A stretch of 64,000 nucleotides of DNA, from the NCBI GenBank assembly GCA_963665265.2, contig OY762224.2:3472001-3536000 (forward strand), written 5' to 3'. Both the position numbers and the translations under genes were made by a program. The notes below the pieces were generated by a model. The model was not told where the DNA came from. It saw nothing but the letters and a program-made list of their open reading frames with translations, and made no database searches. The DNA comes from CAXXHQ01 sp963665265 (GTDB taxonomy: Bacteria; Planctomycetota; Planctomycetia; Pirellulales; Thermoguttaceae). How positions within the stretch are numbered: the first letter of the stretch is position 1; each line of letters begins with the position of its first letter. Positions 56,225 to 64,000 of the stretch are shown here, piece after piece.

Positions 56225-56411
56225 GGTTCGTTCGAATTCAGCCGCCAACCGGGCGCACGGCGAGCGGTCGCCGGTCCCGGTTCATTTATATATCTCTAAT
56301 CGGCAAAAGTCGCCCGTTCATCCCCCTCGATAGTGGAAGAAAACGCTATTCTTCTGACCGGCTGGATGGTAAAAATTGAGATTTACGGGTTTTCAAACGC
56401 CTCTAAATACT

Positions 56412-56417
56412 TATAAT
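56412..56417 (+). promoter_or_regulatory. Candidate -10 box upstream of rpmG
   Basis: TATAAT at 56412-56417, 167 bases upstream of the rpmG start in a gene-free stretch of 359 bases (56225-56583). No good -35 at normal spacing was found. Confidence 0.3.
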
Positions 56418-56583
56418 AGCAGGTTTTACCCTCGGATTGACGAAGATAATACGCAACCAAGCGGACGCCGTCGGCTCACTAAAACACGGCAGCTTGTTCG
56501 CTCGCCCAGGCGTATAAAAACGAACTTGAATCGCGTCAGGATGACGCGTGATTTTGCAAAATTTTGATTGGGAGTTTTTTGAA

Positions 56584-56748
56584 ATGGCGAAAAGCAAAAA
56601 GAAGTGCGAAACCGTTTTCCTCGTTTGCAAAGAGACCGGCGATTACAACTACACGCTCCGCCGTAAGCCTGGCGGCGAAAAGTTGAATCTCAGCCGTTAT
56701 TGCCCGCGTCTGCGCAAGCACACCGAACACGTCGAAAAGAAAAAGTAA
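56584..56748 (+). CDS. rpmG: 50S ribosomal protein L33
   Basis: 54 residues from the ATG at 56584, which has GGGAG upstream; the frame opens at 56548. The family features are YCPRLRKHTEHVEKKK at the end and KSKKKCETVFLVCKETG at the start. The zinc-binding L33 has two CxxC pairs; here each pair keeps one Cys only (C17 region and C40 region), so zinc binding is unlikely. It is part of the large ribosomal subunit. It stands ahead of recJ with a likely terminator between. Confidence 0.93.
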   Translation: MAKSKKKCETVFLVCKETGDYNYTLRRKPGGEKLNLSRYCPRLRKHTEHVEKKK

Positions 56749-56767
56749 GGCGTTTCGCTTATTTTTT
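56746..56767 (+). terminator. Likely terminator of rpmG
   Basis: TAAGGCG / CGCTTA around a TTT loop, with one bulged G, followed by six T. It overlaps the rpmG stop codon. Confidence 0.45.
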
Positions 56768-56850
56768 GCGAGCCGGGAGTCGCCTTTTCCTGCATTGGCG
56801 GCGGACCGGCTTGCGCCTCGGCGCCGATTATTTGAATCATACGAGTTTCC

Positions 56851-58596
56851 ATGGCCAAGCGATGGCGCATTCATTCCCACGATCCGGAACGCATCGCGGC
56901 GTTGGAGCGCGCGGCCAAAATTCCGGCCGTCGTCGCGCAATTGCTGGTCTGCCGGGGCGTGACGACCGCTGAATCGGCGCGGGAATTTCTCGAACCGAAG
57001 CTTGCCGATCTCCGCGATCCCGCTCTTTTACCCGGCTGCACGCAAGCGGCCGAACGAATCTGGGCCGCCGCTTCCGCCGGAAAAAAAATCTGCATCTACG
57101 GCGATTACGACGTCGACGGCATGACCGGCACGGCCGTTCTTTGGCTTTGCCTAAAACTTCTCGGCGCCAATGTCGTCTATTACGTCCCGCACCGCGTTGA
57201 CGAAGGATACGGCCTGCACGCCGACGCCATTCGCGCTAAGGCCGAGGAAAAAGTCGATCTCCTTGTGACCGTCGATTGCGGAATCGCCAGTTTGGCCGAG
57301 GCCGATTTGGCCGCGGAATTGGGCCTTGATCTTATCATCACCGACCACCACGAATTGGCCGAGCGATTGCCAAAAGCGTCGGCGGTCGTTCACCCGCGTT
57401 TGCCCGACGGAAATTATCCGTTCGGCGGATTAAGCGGCTCGGGCGTGGCGTTCAAGACGGCTTGGGCCGTCTGCCAATGCGCGAGCGGACAACGCCGCGT
57501 CGGCGATCGAATGAAGGATTTTCTGTTGCAGGCGGTCGGCCTGGCGGCGCTGGGAACCGTGGCTGACGTCGTTCCGCTCGTCGATGAAAACCGCGTCCTG
57601 GTTCGCTACGGGCTGACCGCGCTAAAGCAAATGCCCACGCTGGGCATCTTGGAACTCATGAAAATTGCCAAGATCGACGACAAAAAGGCGCTCGACGGCG
57701 AAGACCTAGGCTTCGCTTTGGCGCCGCGATTGAACGCCGCAGGCCGACTTGGCCAGCCGCAGCTTGGCGTCGAACTTTTAACGACCGATCGACCGGACCG
57801 CGCAACAGAGCTTTCGCAATACCTCGATCAACTGAACGCTTCGCGAAAAACCCTGGAACGAAGCATTCAACTTGCGGCCGGCAAACAAGCGAAAGAGATT
57901 TACGACCTGGAAAACGAACCGGCGTTAGTCGTGGCCGACCGAGGTTGGCACCCCGGCGTGATCGGCATCGTCGCAGGGCGCTTGGCGGAGAAATTTCACC
58001 GGCCGGTCGTCGTCATATCCTGGGATCAACTCGGGCTGAAGCCAGGCGTCGGCTCGGCCCGAAGCGTGCCGGGCTGCAATCTGCACGAGGCCTTGCTCTC
58101 TTGCCAAGATTTTTTGCTCGGCTGCGGCGGTCATGCGGCTGCGGCGGGGCTGAAAATCGAAGAATCGCAACTGTCGGCCTTTCGCGTCGCATTTTCGGAA
58201 GCGGTGGCCAAGCAACTTGGGGCTTCGCCCCAAGACGGCGAGTTGGCGATCGACGCCGAAGCCCCGCTGAGCGCGTTCACCCTGCAAGCGGTCCAACAAA
58301 TCGAACGGTTGGCCCCGTTCGGACAATCGAATTCGCGGCCGTTGCTCTGCACGACGGACGTTAAGCTGGACGGCCCTCCGAAAACGATGGGAAACGAGGG
58401 ACACCATCTTTCGATGAAGCTTTCGCAATACGGCGTCAGTTTTCGGGCGGTCGCCTTCGGCGGCGGCGACTGGCTGGACGACCTCATCGAGGCGACGGGG
58501 CCGCTAGACGTGGCGTTTCGACCCGTCATTAATACCTTCCGTGGGCAACGAAACGTCGAATTGCACCTAGTCGATTGGCGCAAGAAATCGACTTAA
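56851..58596 (+). CDS. recJ: Single-stranded-DNA exonuclease RecJ
   Basis: 581 residues, the usual bacterial length. The DHH phosphoesterase motifs are in order: DYDVDG (85-90), VDCG (141-144) and TDHHE (164-168). The DHHA1 domain with its GGHAAAAG signature appears as GCGGHAAAAGLKIE at about 427-440. RecJ degrades single-stranded DNA 5' to 3' in recombination and repair. It is probably transcribed alone or with rpmG. The call is firm. Confidence 0.96.
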   Translation: MAKRWRIHSHDPERIAALERAAKIPAVVAQLLVCRGVTTAESAREFLEPKLADLRDPALLPGCTQAAERIWAAASAGKKICIYGDYDVDGMTGTAVLWLCLKLLGANVVYYVPHRVDEGYGLHADAIRAKAEEKVDLLVTVDCGIASLAEADLAAELGLDLIITDHHELAERLPKASAVVHPRLPDGNYPFGGLSGSGVAFKTAWAVCQCASGQRRVGDRMKDFLLQAVGLAALGTVADVVPLVDENRVLVRYGLTALKQMPTLGILELMKIAKIDDKKALDGEDLGFALAPRLNAAGRLGQPQLGVELLTTDRPDRATELSQYLDQLNASRKTLERSIQLAAGKQAKEIYDLENEPALVVADRGWHPGVIGIVAGRLAEKFHRPVVVISWDQLGLKPGVGSARSVPGCNLHEALLSCQDFLLGCGGHAAAAGLKIEESQLSAFRVAFSEAVAKQLGASPQDGELAIDAEAPLSAFTLQAVQQIERLAPFGQSNSRPLLCTTDVKLDGPPKTMGNEGHHLSMKLSQYGVSFRAVAFGGGDWLDDLIEATGPLDVAFRPVINTFRGQRNVELHLVDWRKKST

Positions 58597-58670
58597 AGGC
58601 GTTTTTCCGAGCGGTTTTGCGTCTTAAATCCATGGCGGATAGAAGTTTAGAATGTTTTTCACAGTCGGGA

Positions 58671-58698
58671 TTGACCGGCGTGCGCAAAACACTACAAT
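58671..58698 (+). promoter_or_regulatory. Strong sigma-70-type promoter before tRNA-Pro
   Basis: TTGACC at 58671-58676, a 16-base spacer, then TACAAT at 58693-58698. This is the best two-box promoter seen in the window. It starts transcription near 58705, about 220 bases ahead of tRNA-Pro. Confidence 0.6.
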
Positions 58699-58704
58699 GG
58701 TCTA

Positions 58705-58923
58705 CTTCGCAACCGAGTTAAATTGATTGCTCGACGAGACTTACGGTTGCGATGCGATAGGGCTGGCTCGACTGTAGGCCGCCCGCGAGGACGAAAAACC
58801 GTCAAGGTCGCTCGCCGCTCGAGTCGATGATACAGTTCGGTCAAGTTAGCCGCTGGCCGCAGGAAATGGTCGCCAAAGTAATTTAGCGAGCATACGAAAA
58901 CCCGATAATTGATTGCGTGCCCT
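58705..58923 (+). ncRNA. Possible structured leader or small RNA
   Basis: The stretch between the promoter and tRNA-Pro has no coding frame. It includes an eight-base perfect stem CGCAACCG (58708-58715) / CGGTTGCG (58744-58751) and complementary segments TCGACT (58768-58773) / AGTCGA (58822-58827). It matches none of the common RNAs I know by eye (tmRNA, RNase P RNA, SRP RNA). It may simply be a long pre-tRNA leader. Confidence 0.3.
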
Positions 58924-58998
58924 CGGGGCGTAGCTCAGCCTGGCTAGAGCGCTTGGTTCGGGACCAAGAGGTCGCAGATTCGAATTCTGTCGCCCCGA
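58924..58998 (+). tRNA. tRNA-Pro (CGG)
   Basis: The acceptor stem is CGGGGCG / CGCCCCG. The anticodon loop TTCGGGA in the stem CTTGG / CCAAG gives CGG, for Pro. The T arm is GCAGATTCGAATTCTGT, with a slightly irregular stem. CCA is not encoded. A strong terminator follows immediately. Confidence 0.96.
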
Positions 58999-59004
58999 CT
59001 TAGT

Positions 59005-59043
59005 AAACCGCGTCATAACAAAGACTTATGACGCGGTTTTTTT
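59005..59043 (+). terminator. Terminator after tRNA-Pro
   Basis: A 14-base stem AAACCGCGTCATAA / TTATGACGCGGTTT with a seven-base loop, then a T run. It is seven bases beyond the tRNA. Confidence 0.9.
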
Positions 59044-59277
59044 ATGGACTTTTCGCGGAATTTCGCTCCGTGCTCTGCCGGCGCTAGGTTGTGAGGTAAA
59101 GAAGCGGGCATAATAGTGCCGTCTTCCTTTCGCCAGCATATCGCTTCAGGGAGTCTCCAGCTTTTCCTCGCTATTCAGAGGGGTGTTTCACTTGCACGAA
59201 TAAACGATAGGATAAGTGAGCATTTCACAGGCAGCTTTCCGCTTGACACATGTAAACAAAAGCGTAGGATTGAATTG

Positions 59278-59502
59278 ATGTCTCGCCCACGGCATCCCGA
59301 TAAGCATATTGAAAAAGCAGTTCGATACGCGGAGCAACTCGGCTGGACGGTAGAAATATCCAAAGGCCACGCCTGGGGATTCCTAAAATGTCCGCATCAC
59401 GAACGAGATGGTTGCAAGGTTAGCGTTTATTCGACCCCACGAAACCCAGAAAATCACGCTCGCCACATTCAAAGTGAAATAGACCTTTGCCCTCATCAGT
59501 AA
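59278..59502 (+). CDS. HicA-like small protein (candidate toxin)
   Basis: 74 residues from the ATG at 59278, with AGGA seven bases upstream; an in-frame start at 59116 gives an implausible N-terminus. The sequence has the HicA-like pattern HIEKAVRYAEQLGWTVEIS, GHAWGFLKCPHH and a final KVSVYSTPRNPENHARHIQ: a small double-stranded-RNA-binding-like fold with a central His. Such proteins can be mRNA-interferase toxins. The partner gene starts two bases after its stop. The HicA link is by pattern, not by search. Confidence 0.65.
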   Translation: MSRPRHPDKHIEKAVRYAEQLGWTVEISKGHAWGFLKCPHHERDGCKVSVYSTPRNPENHARHIQSEIDLCPHQ

Positions 59503-59504
59503 TT

Positions 59505-60074
59505 ATGTCCTGCCCAACCTGCGAATGCGAACACGATTTTACCTTGATACTGACGGGGATTTCCGATCTAACGCCCGAAGTCGTTGACGCCCTCTATGAA
59601 GCGGGGTGCGATGACGGAACGCTTGCTATGCGATCTGGACGCCCATACATTACATTTTCCCGCATTGCCCCGTCGCTAAAAAATGCAATTCTCAGTGCAA
59701 TTGGGAACGTCAGAAAAGCGGGTGTCGGCGCCGACGTTTTACGAGTGGACTATTGTAACTTGGTCACGCAAGCGGACATCGCCCGTAAAATTGGACGTTC
59801 ACGCCAACTTGTACATCAATACATCACTGGCGAACGGGGGCCTGGTGGTTTTCCGCCGCCTGCGTGCGGTATAACAGACGACGCGCCGCTTTGGTATTGG
59901 TGTGAAGTTGCATATTGGCTTTGCGAAAACAATTTTGCAAAACCGGAATTTCTGCGTGACGCCGAAGAGGTGGAAGTCATCAATAATGTCTTGGATATGC
60001 AAAGACAAAAACTGAATAACCCAGGGCTGATTAAAGAAATTATCGATTTTGTCTCCCCGAAAATCTGCTCTTGA
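59505..60074 (+). CDS. HTH protein paired with the HicA-like gene
   Basis: 189 residues from the ATG at 59505, which is preceded only by the toxin-like gene's stop; an upstream start at 59487 would overlap it. The N-terminal domain reads DFTLILTGISDLTPEVVDALYEAGCDDGTL. A helix-turn-helix lies at about 87-109 (VTQADIARKIGRSRQLVHQY), followed by GERGPGGFPPP. I recognise this as a recurring family of unknown function, often called a DNA-binding protein. It would be the autoregulator or antitoxin of the pair. Codon use is more AT-rich than in the core genes. Confidence 0.7.
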   Translation: MSCPTCECEHDFTLILTGISDLTPEVVDALYEAGCDDGTLAMRSGRPYITFSRIAPSLKNAILSAIGNVRKAGVGADVLRVDYCNLVTQADIARKIGRSRQLVHQYITGERGPGGFPPPACGITDDAPLWYWCEVAYWLCENNFAKPEFLRDAEEVEVINNVLDMQRQKLNNPGLIKEIIDFVSPKICS

Positions 60075-60179
60075 TTTTCGCTGCTGATTGCCCCAACGCT
60101 CTCAAATCGTTTCTAGCGCATCCCCTCGCCAAACGTCTCCCAGGTCATCCTCTCCCGCGATCGCTCATTACACGCGATT

Positions 60180-61062
60180 TTACGAGGGGCTTCCTTGAGC
60201 GTGCGACTTGGCTGCTTTAACCAGACCAGAGAAATCTGTTCTCCCCAATATCACCTCAGGGAGCGTGTCTTCGTCAATTAACGCGCAACCAATATTTCTA
60301 GCTACGTCTTTCGCCGCCGGGGTGAAACGGCTGTTCGTCACAACCGCGCAGAAATGGCATTTATAGTACGCCATGCCCGCAAACGCCTCTTGAACTGCCG
60401 AATTTGCAACACTGCTGAAGTATCCTTTGACTTGTACGGCAATTCTTAGGTCGGCTTTCGACAAAATTAAATCGGCGCCTTGGTCGCCCGTGACCTTCGT
60501 CGCCTCTACTTTGTAACCAAGCTCCACGAAAACTTCTTTAGGAACTGCTCAAACGGAACGCTTCGCAACGCTTTCCAGTCTCGTTTCAGCAAACTTTGCC
60601 GCCGGCAATCGTTTGATTTCATTAATGCTCGCTGTTGCTTAACGACAGACTTTAGTTGATCCTCCGTCTCAGAAACATGGCCCCTTAGATATTCGCACTT
60701 GTCGAACAGATCGGATAAAGCCGAGGAGTAATTTTGCAGTAAATCATCGCTAGGAACGAACATCAAGCAATAGAACGTCGCAAAGCCTGCAATCATTCCC
60801 CCGCATCCGCAAACAACCGACATTGTAGCGACGAAAGCCGCTAGGCTAACGGCCGTCGTTCCGATTAAAATGCATGGCCAACGCCAGTCGAATATAAAGC
60901 CAAGTAGACTCCGAAATCGTTCACATGTTTTGGCGTAGAGAAAAACAAAAATCGAAATGTTTCTTTTTCGCCTGCATTTTCGATATTCGCTCTGCGCCAC
61001 GTCATGCAATTCTCTAAGTCGGTTTTTAATGCGGTAATTTGCGATTCAATAGAAGTACCCAA
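60180..61062 (-). pseudogene. Membrane-anchored Mrr-like nuclease, frameshifted
   Basis: The parts lie in three frames. A TTG at 61062 with GGAG upstream begins a helix (SIESQITALKTDLENCMTW). The next frame carries two membrane helices (60900-60770) and a coiled coil, ending in FEQFLKK. The last frame, from near 60535, gives ELGYKVEATKVTGDQGADLIL, IAVQVKGY and AVVTNSRFT, the DxnQxK core of Mrr/restriction-endonuclease-like folds. Each join is what one missing base would produce. It may be a pseudogene or contain sequence errors. If intact it would be an inner-membrane nuclease, perhaps in phage defence. Confidence 0.7.
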
Positions 61063-61171
61063 GACAATCTCCGAAGAAAAGAAGACGCCATGTTTAACGT
61101 CACACTTTGTTTGTAATTCCTTCCGCCTCTTCCGTCAAGCAAACAAAGGATGAAATGAGACGACTGGCCGT

Positions 61172-61653
61172 TTATCCGGCAAAAACTACTCCTACTTCAA
61201 GGAAAAGACGATCCCCGACCCACGAAAATTCAAATGTGTCTCCGTCTTCGCAACGTTCGTTGTAATCGTAGATGATGTCGTTTAAGTCTTCTTCGGCGGC
61301 AAGCAGGACGGCCTGCCGCCAATCGTCGGGGGTAACTGGCCTTTGCAGAAATCGGCAAGCGTCGGCAGATGCCCATGACCCAATCGACGCAGATATTCGA
61401 GGAGCAAGGCCGTACCAATAATTTCATCAACAGATTGCCCAAGGACCAATTCATTGACGCCTTGACGATCCTCACTTTGCCACATGCCGAAAAGCCGTCG
61501 CCTCCAACTATGCAGATAGCGCCCAAACCACCGTTGGCGCTCAAGCGGCAGCGGTGAATCAATATCCAGTAGCCGCGGCATGCATTCGTGTTCGTCGAGT
61601 TCCATCGTATACCAAGAAATCCAATGAATAATATTTAGAGCACGCAGTTGCAT
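61172..61653 (-). pseudogene. Partner gene of the SPL-like enzyme, frameshifted in a G run
   Basis: The frame from the ATG at 61653 (MQLRALNIIHWISWYTMELD) runs to a CCCCC run (GGGGG on the plus strand at 61328-61332) and then into a meaningless tail. Shifting one base there continues convincingly as DDWRQAVLLAAEEDLNDIIY, then ERCEDGDTFEFSWVGDRLFL, ending in a stop at 61172-61174. So one base is missing in the run, either in nature or in the sequence. The ATG overlaps the end of the SPL-like gene by 19 bases, which implies coupling. The function is unknown. Confidence 0.65.
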
Positions 61654-62726
61654 CGCCCAAGACTTGCTTTCAACCCAAGCGTATCGAACATTGATGCTTC
61701 CTCCAAGCACAACCCAACTTCCAAGTTCGGATCGAGTCGCCGGATTTGATCGAGCAGACGCCGATATACTATCTCTCGCAACTCGCGAGGAAACCGAGTC
61801 CGTCCGTCGGAATTGCCATCTTGCCGCCGATCAACTTGTGAGGAAATAGCGTTTTCAAGCCCAAGTTTCCGCTCCGTAATCCGCATGGCCTGCGGGAAGG
61901 AGCAGATCGAGCCAAGCGTGATTCGCGAGAGCCGCACGCGGCCAAGCAAACAGCTTAGGAATTCGGCGTAAATAGTCTCCCACTCACGCAAGGGAATAAT
62001 CGGCATCACGACCGCTCGCACAGGATACCCCGCACTGGCGCAGGCTTCCATCGCACGAAGCCGCTCTTCCAATGTTGGGGTGTTCGGTTCAAACGCATCG
62101 ACGACCGCTTTAGGGGTTAGTGTCCATGACAAGATTGAATGTCCCCGATGGTCCAATTCCAAGAGATTGCCGACATCTGCGCTTTTCGTCAAAAGCGTCA
62201 ATCGGGCCAACGGATGCTCGGCAAAAAAGGGAACGATCCGCTGCGAATAGCCTGTTAGCGGATCGAGCGCCAAGGCATCCTGAAGTTTTCCTAAGTAAAA
62301 AGCTGTTGGTTTTCCCAATCGCCGCGACGTGCGGTCCACTTCATCCAGAATTTCCTGCAAATTCAAAAATATTTTGACTGTAGGCGAGAACCGCACGCCT
62401 TGTACGCCAGCCAGATAGCAATAGACGCATCCGTAGGGGCAGAATCCGTAGGAAGAAAAGTGCCAATAATTCGGGCAGCTATTGTTTTCTTCCTCGCTCT
62501 GCCGAACGGCGCTGCGATGTTCCGCCAATACCAAGGTCTGCTTGCCCTCGTAATGCAGTCCCAACGCGTCCAAAGAATCAAGGCTAATGCGGTTATGGGG
62601 CGTACTCGATGCCTCGATCACTTTAGCACGCGGATAAACCGCACAGATGGCTTCCGCAAAGTTTCTATTATCAGCCGTCGCGTTGCTGCCCTTGGCCAGT
62701 ACAATTCGTCCAGGCGTAAAGCCCAT
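61635..62726 (-). CDS. Spore photoproduct lyase-like radical SAM protein
   Basis: 363 residues from the ATG at 62726, preferred because MGFTPGRIVLAKGS matches the usual family start; the frame continues to 62849. The radical SAM cysteines are CPYGCVYC (C96, C100, C103). Further family features are SWTLTPKAVVDAFEPNTP, AGYPVRAVVMPIIP and RCNCVL at the end. True spore photoproduct lyase repairs spore DNA, but this organism gives no sign of sporulation, so the substrate may be another lesion. The gene overlaps a partner gene of unknown function. Confidence 0.85.
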   Translation of the reverse strand: MGFTPGRIVLAKGSNATADNRNFAEAICAVYPRAKVIEASSTPHNRISLDSLDALGLHYEGKQTLVLAEHRSAVRQSEEENNSCPNYWHFSSYGFCPYGCVYCYLAGVQGVRFSPTVKIFLNLQEILDEVDRTSRRLGKPTAFYLGKLQDALALDPLTGYSQRIVPFFAEHPLARLTLLTKSADVGNLLELDHRGHSILSWTLTPKAVVDAFEPNTPTLEERLRAMEACASAGYPVRAVVMPIIPLREWETIYAEFLSCLLGRVRLSRITLGSICSFPQAMRITERKLGLENAISSQVDRRQDGNSDGRTRFPRELREIVYRRLLDQIRRLDPNLEVGLCLEEASMFDTLGLKASLGRCNCVL

Positions 62727-63085
62727 TACTGGCCTTGGCCGGTATGCAGATGAATCGGAAAATAAACACGGACCAGACTGTTGCCGTTGCATGGAGCTGG
62801 CCAAAATAGGCTTAAAGTAACTCGCGCGGTTATCTATACATGCGTTCATTATACCAATTACGAGAATGCAATCAAGCTCTTATTTGAGCCACTTTTTTAA
62901 CTAAGCCCTCGAATGCGTTAGGGAAGCAGACAGAGCATTATCGTGCGTCAAACCAGGCGGAAACAGAAATTCAGGGGAACGGTTATGCCCAGTCAGAAAT
63001 CAGCAGACGGCGCTCAGCACAACGAAAGAAAAACGCGAATGAACGCCAACAGACGCGAAGGATTAACCGCAACGACGTAGATAGT
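62727..63085. other. Intergenic region with a short repeat-like stretch
   Basis: 359 bases without a supported gene, if the SPL-like gene starts at 62726. At 63031-63060 a CGCGAATGAACGCCAACAG-type segment with two CGCGAA units resembles common worn intergenic repeats. A six-base hairpin CGTAGATAGTCTACG near 63075-63090 lies at the 3' end of the channel gene and may stop its transcription. Confidence 0.4.
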
Positions 63086-63883
63086 CTACGGCGAGAAGTG
63101 TGGGCCAACTTCGCACGTTGCGCGTAACTCATGATTCGCGCCCGAAGCAATATGAGCGGCGGGGCTAGGGGCGCCCCCTTTCGCAAGCAGTTCCTTTAAC
63201 TCGGCGATCTCACGTCGGACGGCGGCAAGCTCGGTCTCGCGTTGGTTGTCCGTAGGAGTGATAAACCAAGAGGCGATGAAGCCTGACAGAACGCCGAAGA
63301 GCCCCACGCCGGCCGCCATGAGGATCGCTCCGACGAATCGCCCTTCGGAAGTTACCGGAAATCGGTCGCCGTAGCCCACGGTAGTAACGGTAACGACCGC
63401 CCACCACACGGCGTCCTCGGGCGTTTTGATATTGCCGTCGGCGCCCGCCTCGAAATGAAGTACGGAGATGGCCGACACCGTGACGAGCGTAATGGAGAGC
63501 AAGGCCACTGCGAGAAAAGCGCTCTGCGAACGTTTTTCCAAAATGAAGACCGCGAGGATTCGCGCGGAGCGTATGCCGCGAAGCACGCGGAAAATTCGCG
63601 CGATTCGCGCCAAGCGTCCCCAACGCAGAATGTCGAGCGTCGGGATGCTCGAAACCAAATCCAGCCATCCCCAGGTCAGAAGATATTTTTTCCTGGACTC
63701 GGCACGATAGAGCGAAACGAGAAAATCGATGAAAAACAATCCGCAAACCACGGCGTCGGCAAAACCGAGTACCGTTCGGGCGTTCTGATCCAGCGGAAAA
63801 ACGGCTTCGACGGCGAGCGTGACCAGCGCAAGTACGCTGAGAATCAACATGAACAGCAGATAGGCGTGGTTTTTGCTTTCCAC
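63086..63883 (-). CDS. Voltage-gated-type potassium channel
   Basis: 265 residues from the GTG at 63883, which has GGAG upstream; a TTG at 63910 is an alternative. Six membrane segments are seen. S4 is a regular arginine helix (RLARIARIFRVLRGIRSARI). The selectivity filter is TVTTVGYGD, before the last helix. The C-terminus is a short coiled coil (ELAAVRREIAELKELLAKG), likely for tetramer assembly, and a tail. Bacterial Kv-type channels conduct K+ and are used in osmotic or membrane-potential control. It stands at the window edge, alone. Confidence 0.92.
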   Translation of the reverse strand: MESKNHAYLLFMLILSVLALVTLAVEAVFPLDQNARTVLGFADAVVCGLFFIDFLVSLYRAESRKKYLLTWGWLDLVSSIPTLDILRWGRLARIARIFRVLRGIRSARILAVFILEKRSQSAFLAVALLSITLVTVSAISVLHFEAGADGNIKTPEDAVWWAVVTVTTVGYGDRFPVTSEGRFVGAILMAAGVGLFGVLSGFIASWFITPTDNQRETELAAVRREIAELKELLAKGGAPSPAAHIASGANHELRATCEVGPHFSP

Positions 63884-64000
63884 AATCGATATTCTCCAAG
63901 AAAGACGCAATACTCTCGCCTAATTATGCCGTTCGCCCTTCATCGCAGTGATTTTATGGGTTCGCCGTCGAGTCTTGACGATGCGCGGCGGTCGGCTCCA

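Noticed and set aside
56772..56788. GCCGGGAGTCGCC resembles the transposase inverted repeat
   Set aside because: Only nine bases agree and no partner or transposase lies nearby, so it is probably chance.
58924..63085. An integrative element inserted at tRNA-Pro
   Set aside because: The location and the accessory genes are suggestive, but no integrase and no repeat of the tRNA 3' end was seen downstream.
1..64000. CRISPR arrays and Cas genes
   Set aside because: No regularly spaced direct repeats and no Cas-like proteins were seen.

Overview
The window looks like chromosomal DNA of a planctomycete (Planctomycetota). The reasons are secreted proteins ending in PEP-CTERM sorting tags, a DUF1559-type protein, very large secreted PQQ-propeller and prenyltransferase-repeat proteins, a long MoxR/DUF58/von Willebrand operon of planctomycetal style, a second short SecA, and moderately GC-rich coding DNA. 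The genus cannot be told from the sequence alone. No rRNA, CRISPR array, phage or plasmid replication gene was seen.

Layout. 1-4345: two PEP-CTERM proteins (the first cut by the window edge, with dockerin-like calcium repeats), a di-haem cytochrome c peroxidase and a periplasmic repeat protein. 4429-7355: a three-gene ABC exporter (ATPase, permease, DUF4857-like protein). 7658-31817: thirteen same-strand genes with very small gaps or overlaps. They encode a giant PQQ-propeller/TPR protein, a prenyltransferase-repeat protein, MoxR, DUF58, two vWA membrane proteins, coiled-coil and NPCBM proteins, and then one intact HtrA-like serine protease followed by two relatives that have lost catalytic residues. 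31830-35006 (minus): a short SecA paralogue and a low-complexity lipoprotein. 35360-39760: an accessory patch (CPBP protease, small lipoprotein, queG, DUF1559 protein, small ORFs, remnants of palindromic repeats).

39842-49162 is mostly central metabolism: tRNA-dihydrouridine synthase, then zwf, an SDR oxidoreductase, gnd, a HAD phosphatase and a PPi-type phosphofructokinase on the minus strand, then tRNA-Cys and KDPG aldolase on the plus strand. This places the oxidative pentose phosphate route, an Entner-Doudoroff or uronate-type aldolase and glycolysis next to each other. A perfect 14-bp palindrome lies just upstream of zwf.

49744-58596 holds a NarL-type response regulator, a secreted zinc metallopeptidase, a small secreted protein, a REP-associated tyrosine transposase with flanking inverted repeats, a membrane protein, a second prenyltransferase-repeat protein, ribosomal protein L33 and RecJ. 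58671-63883 is an accessory stretch: a strong promoter with a possible structured RNA ahead of tRNA-Pro, a HicA-like/HTH gene pair, a membrane-anchored Mrr-like nuclease and a partner gene of a spore-photoproduct-lyase-like radical SAM enzyme (both broken by apparent single-base losses), and a voltage-gated-type potassium channel.

The two parts most worth a second look are the 24-kb MoxR-to-HtrA operon with its two pseudoproteases, and the small island after tRNA-Pro.
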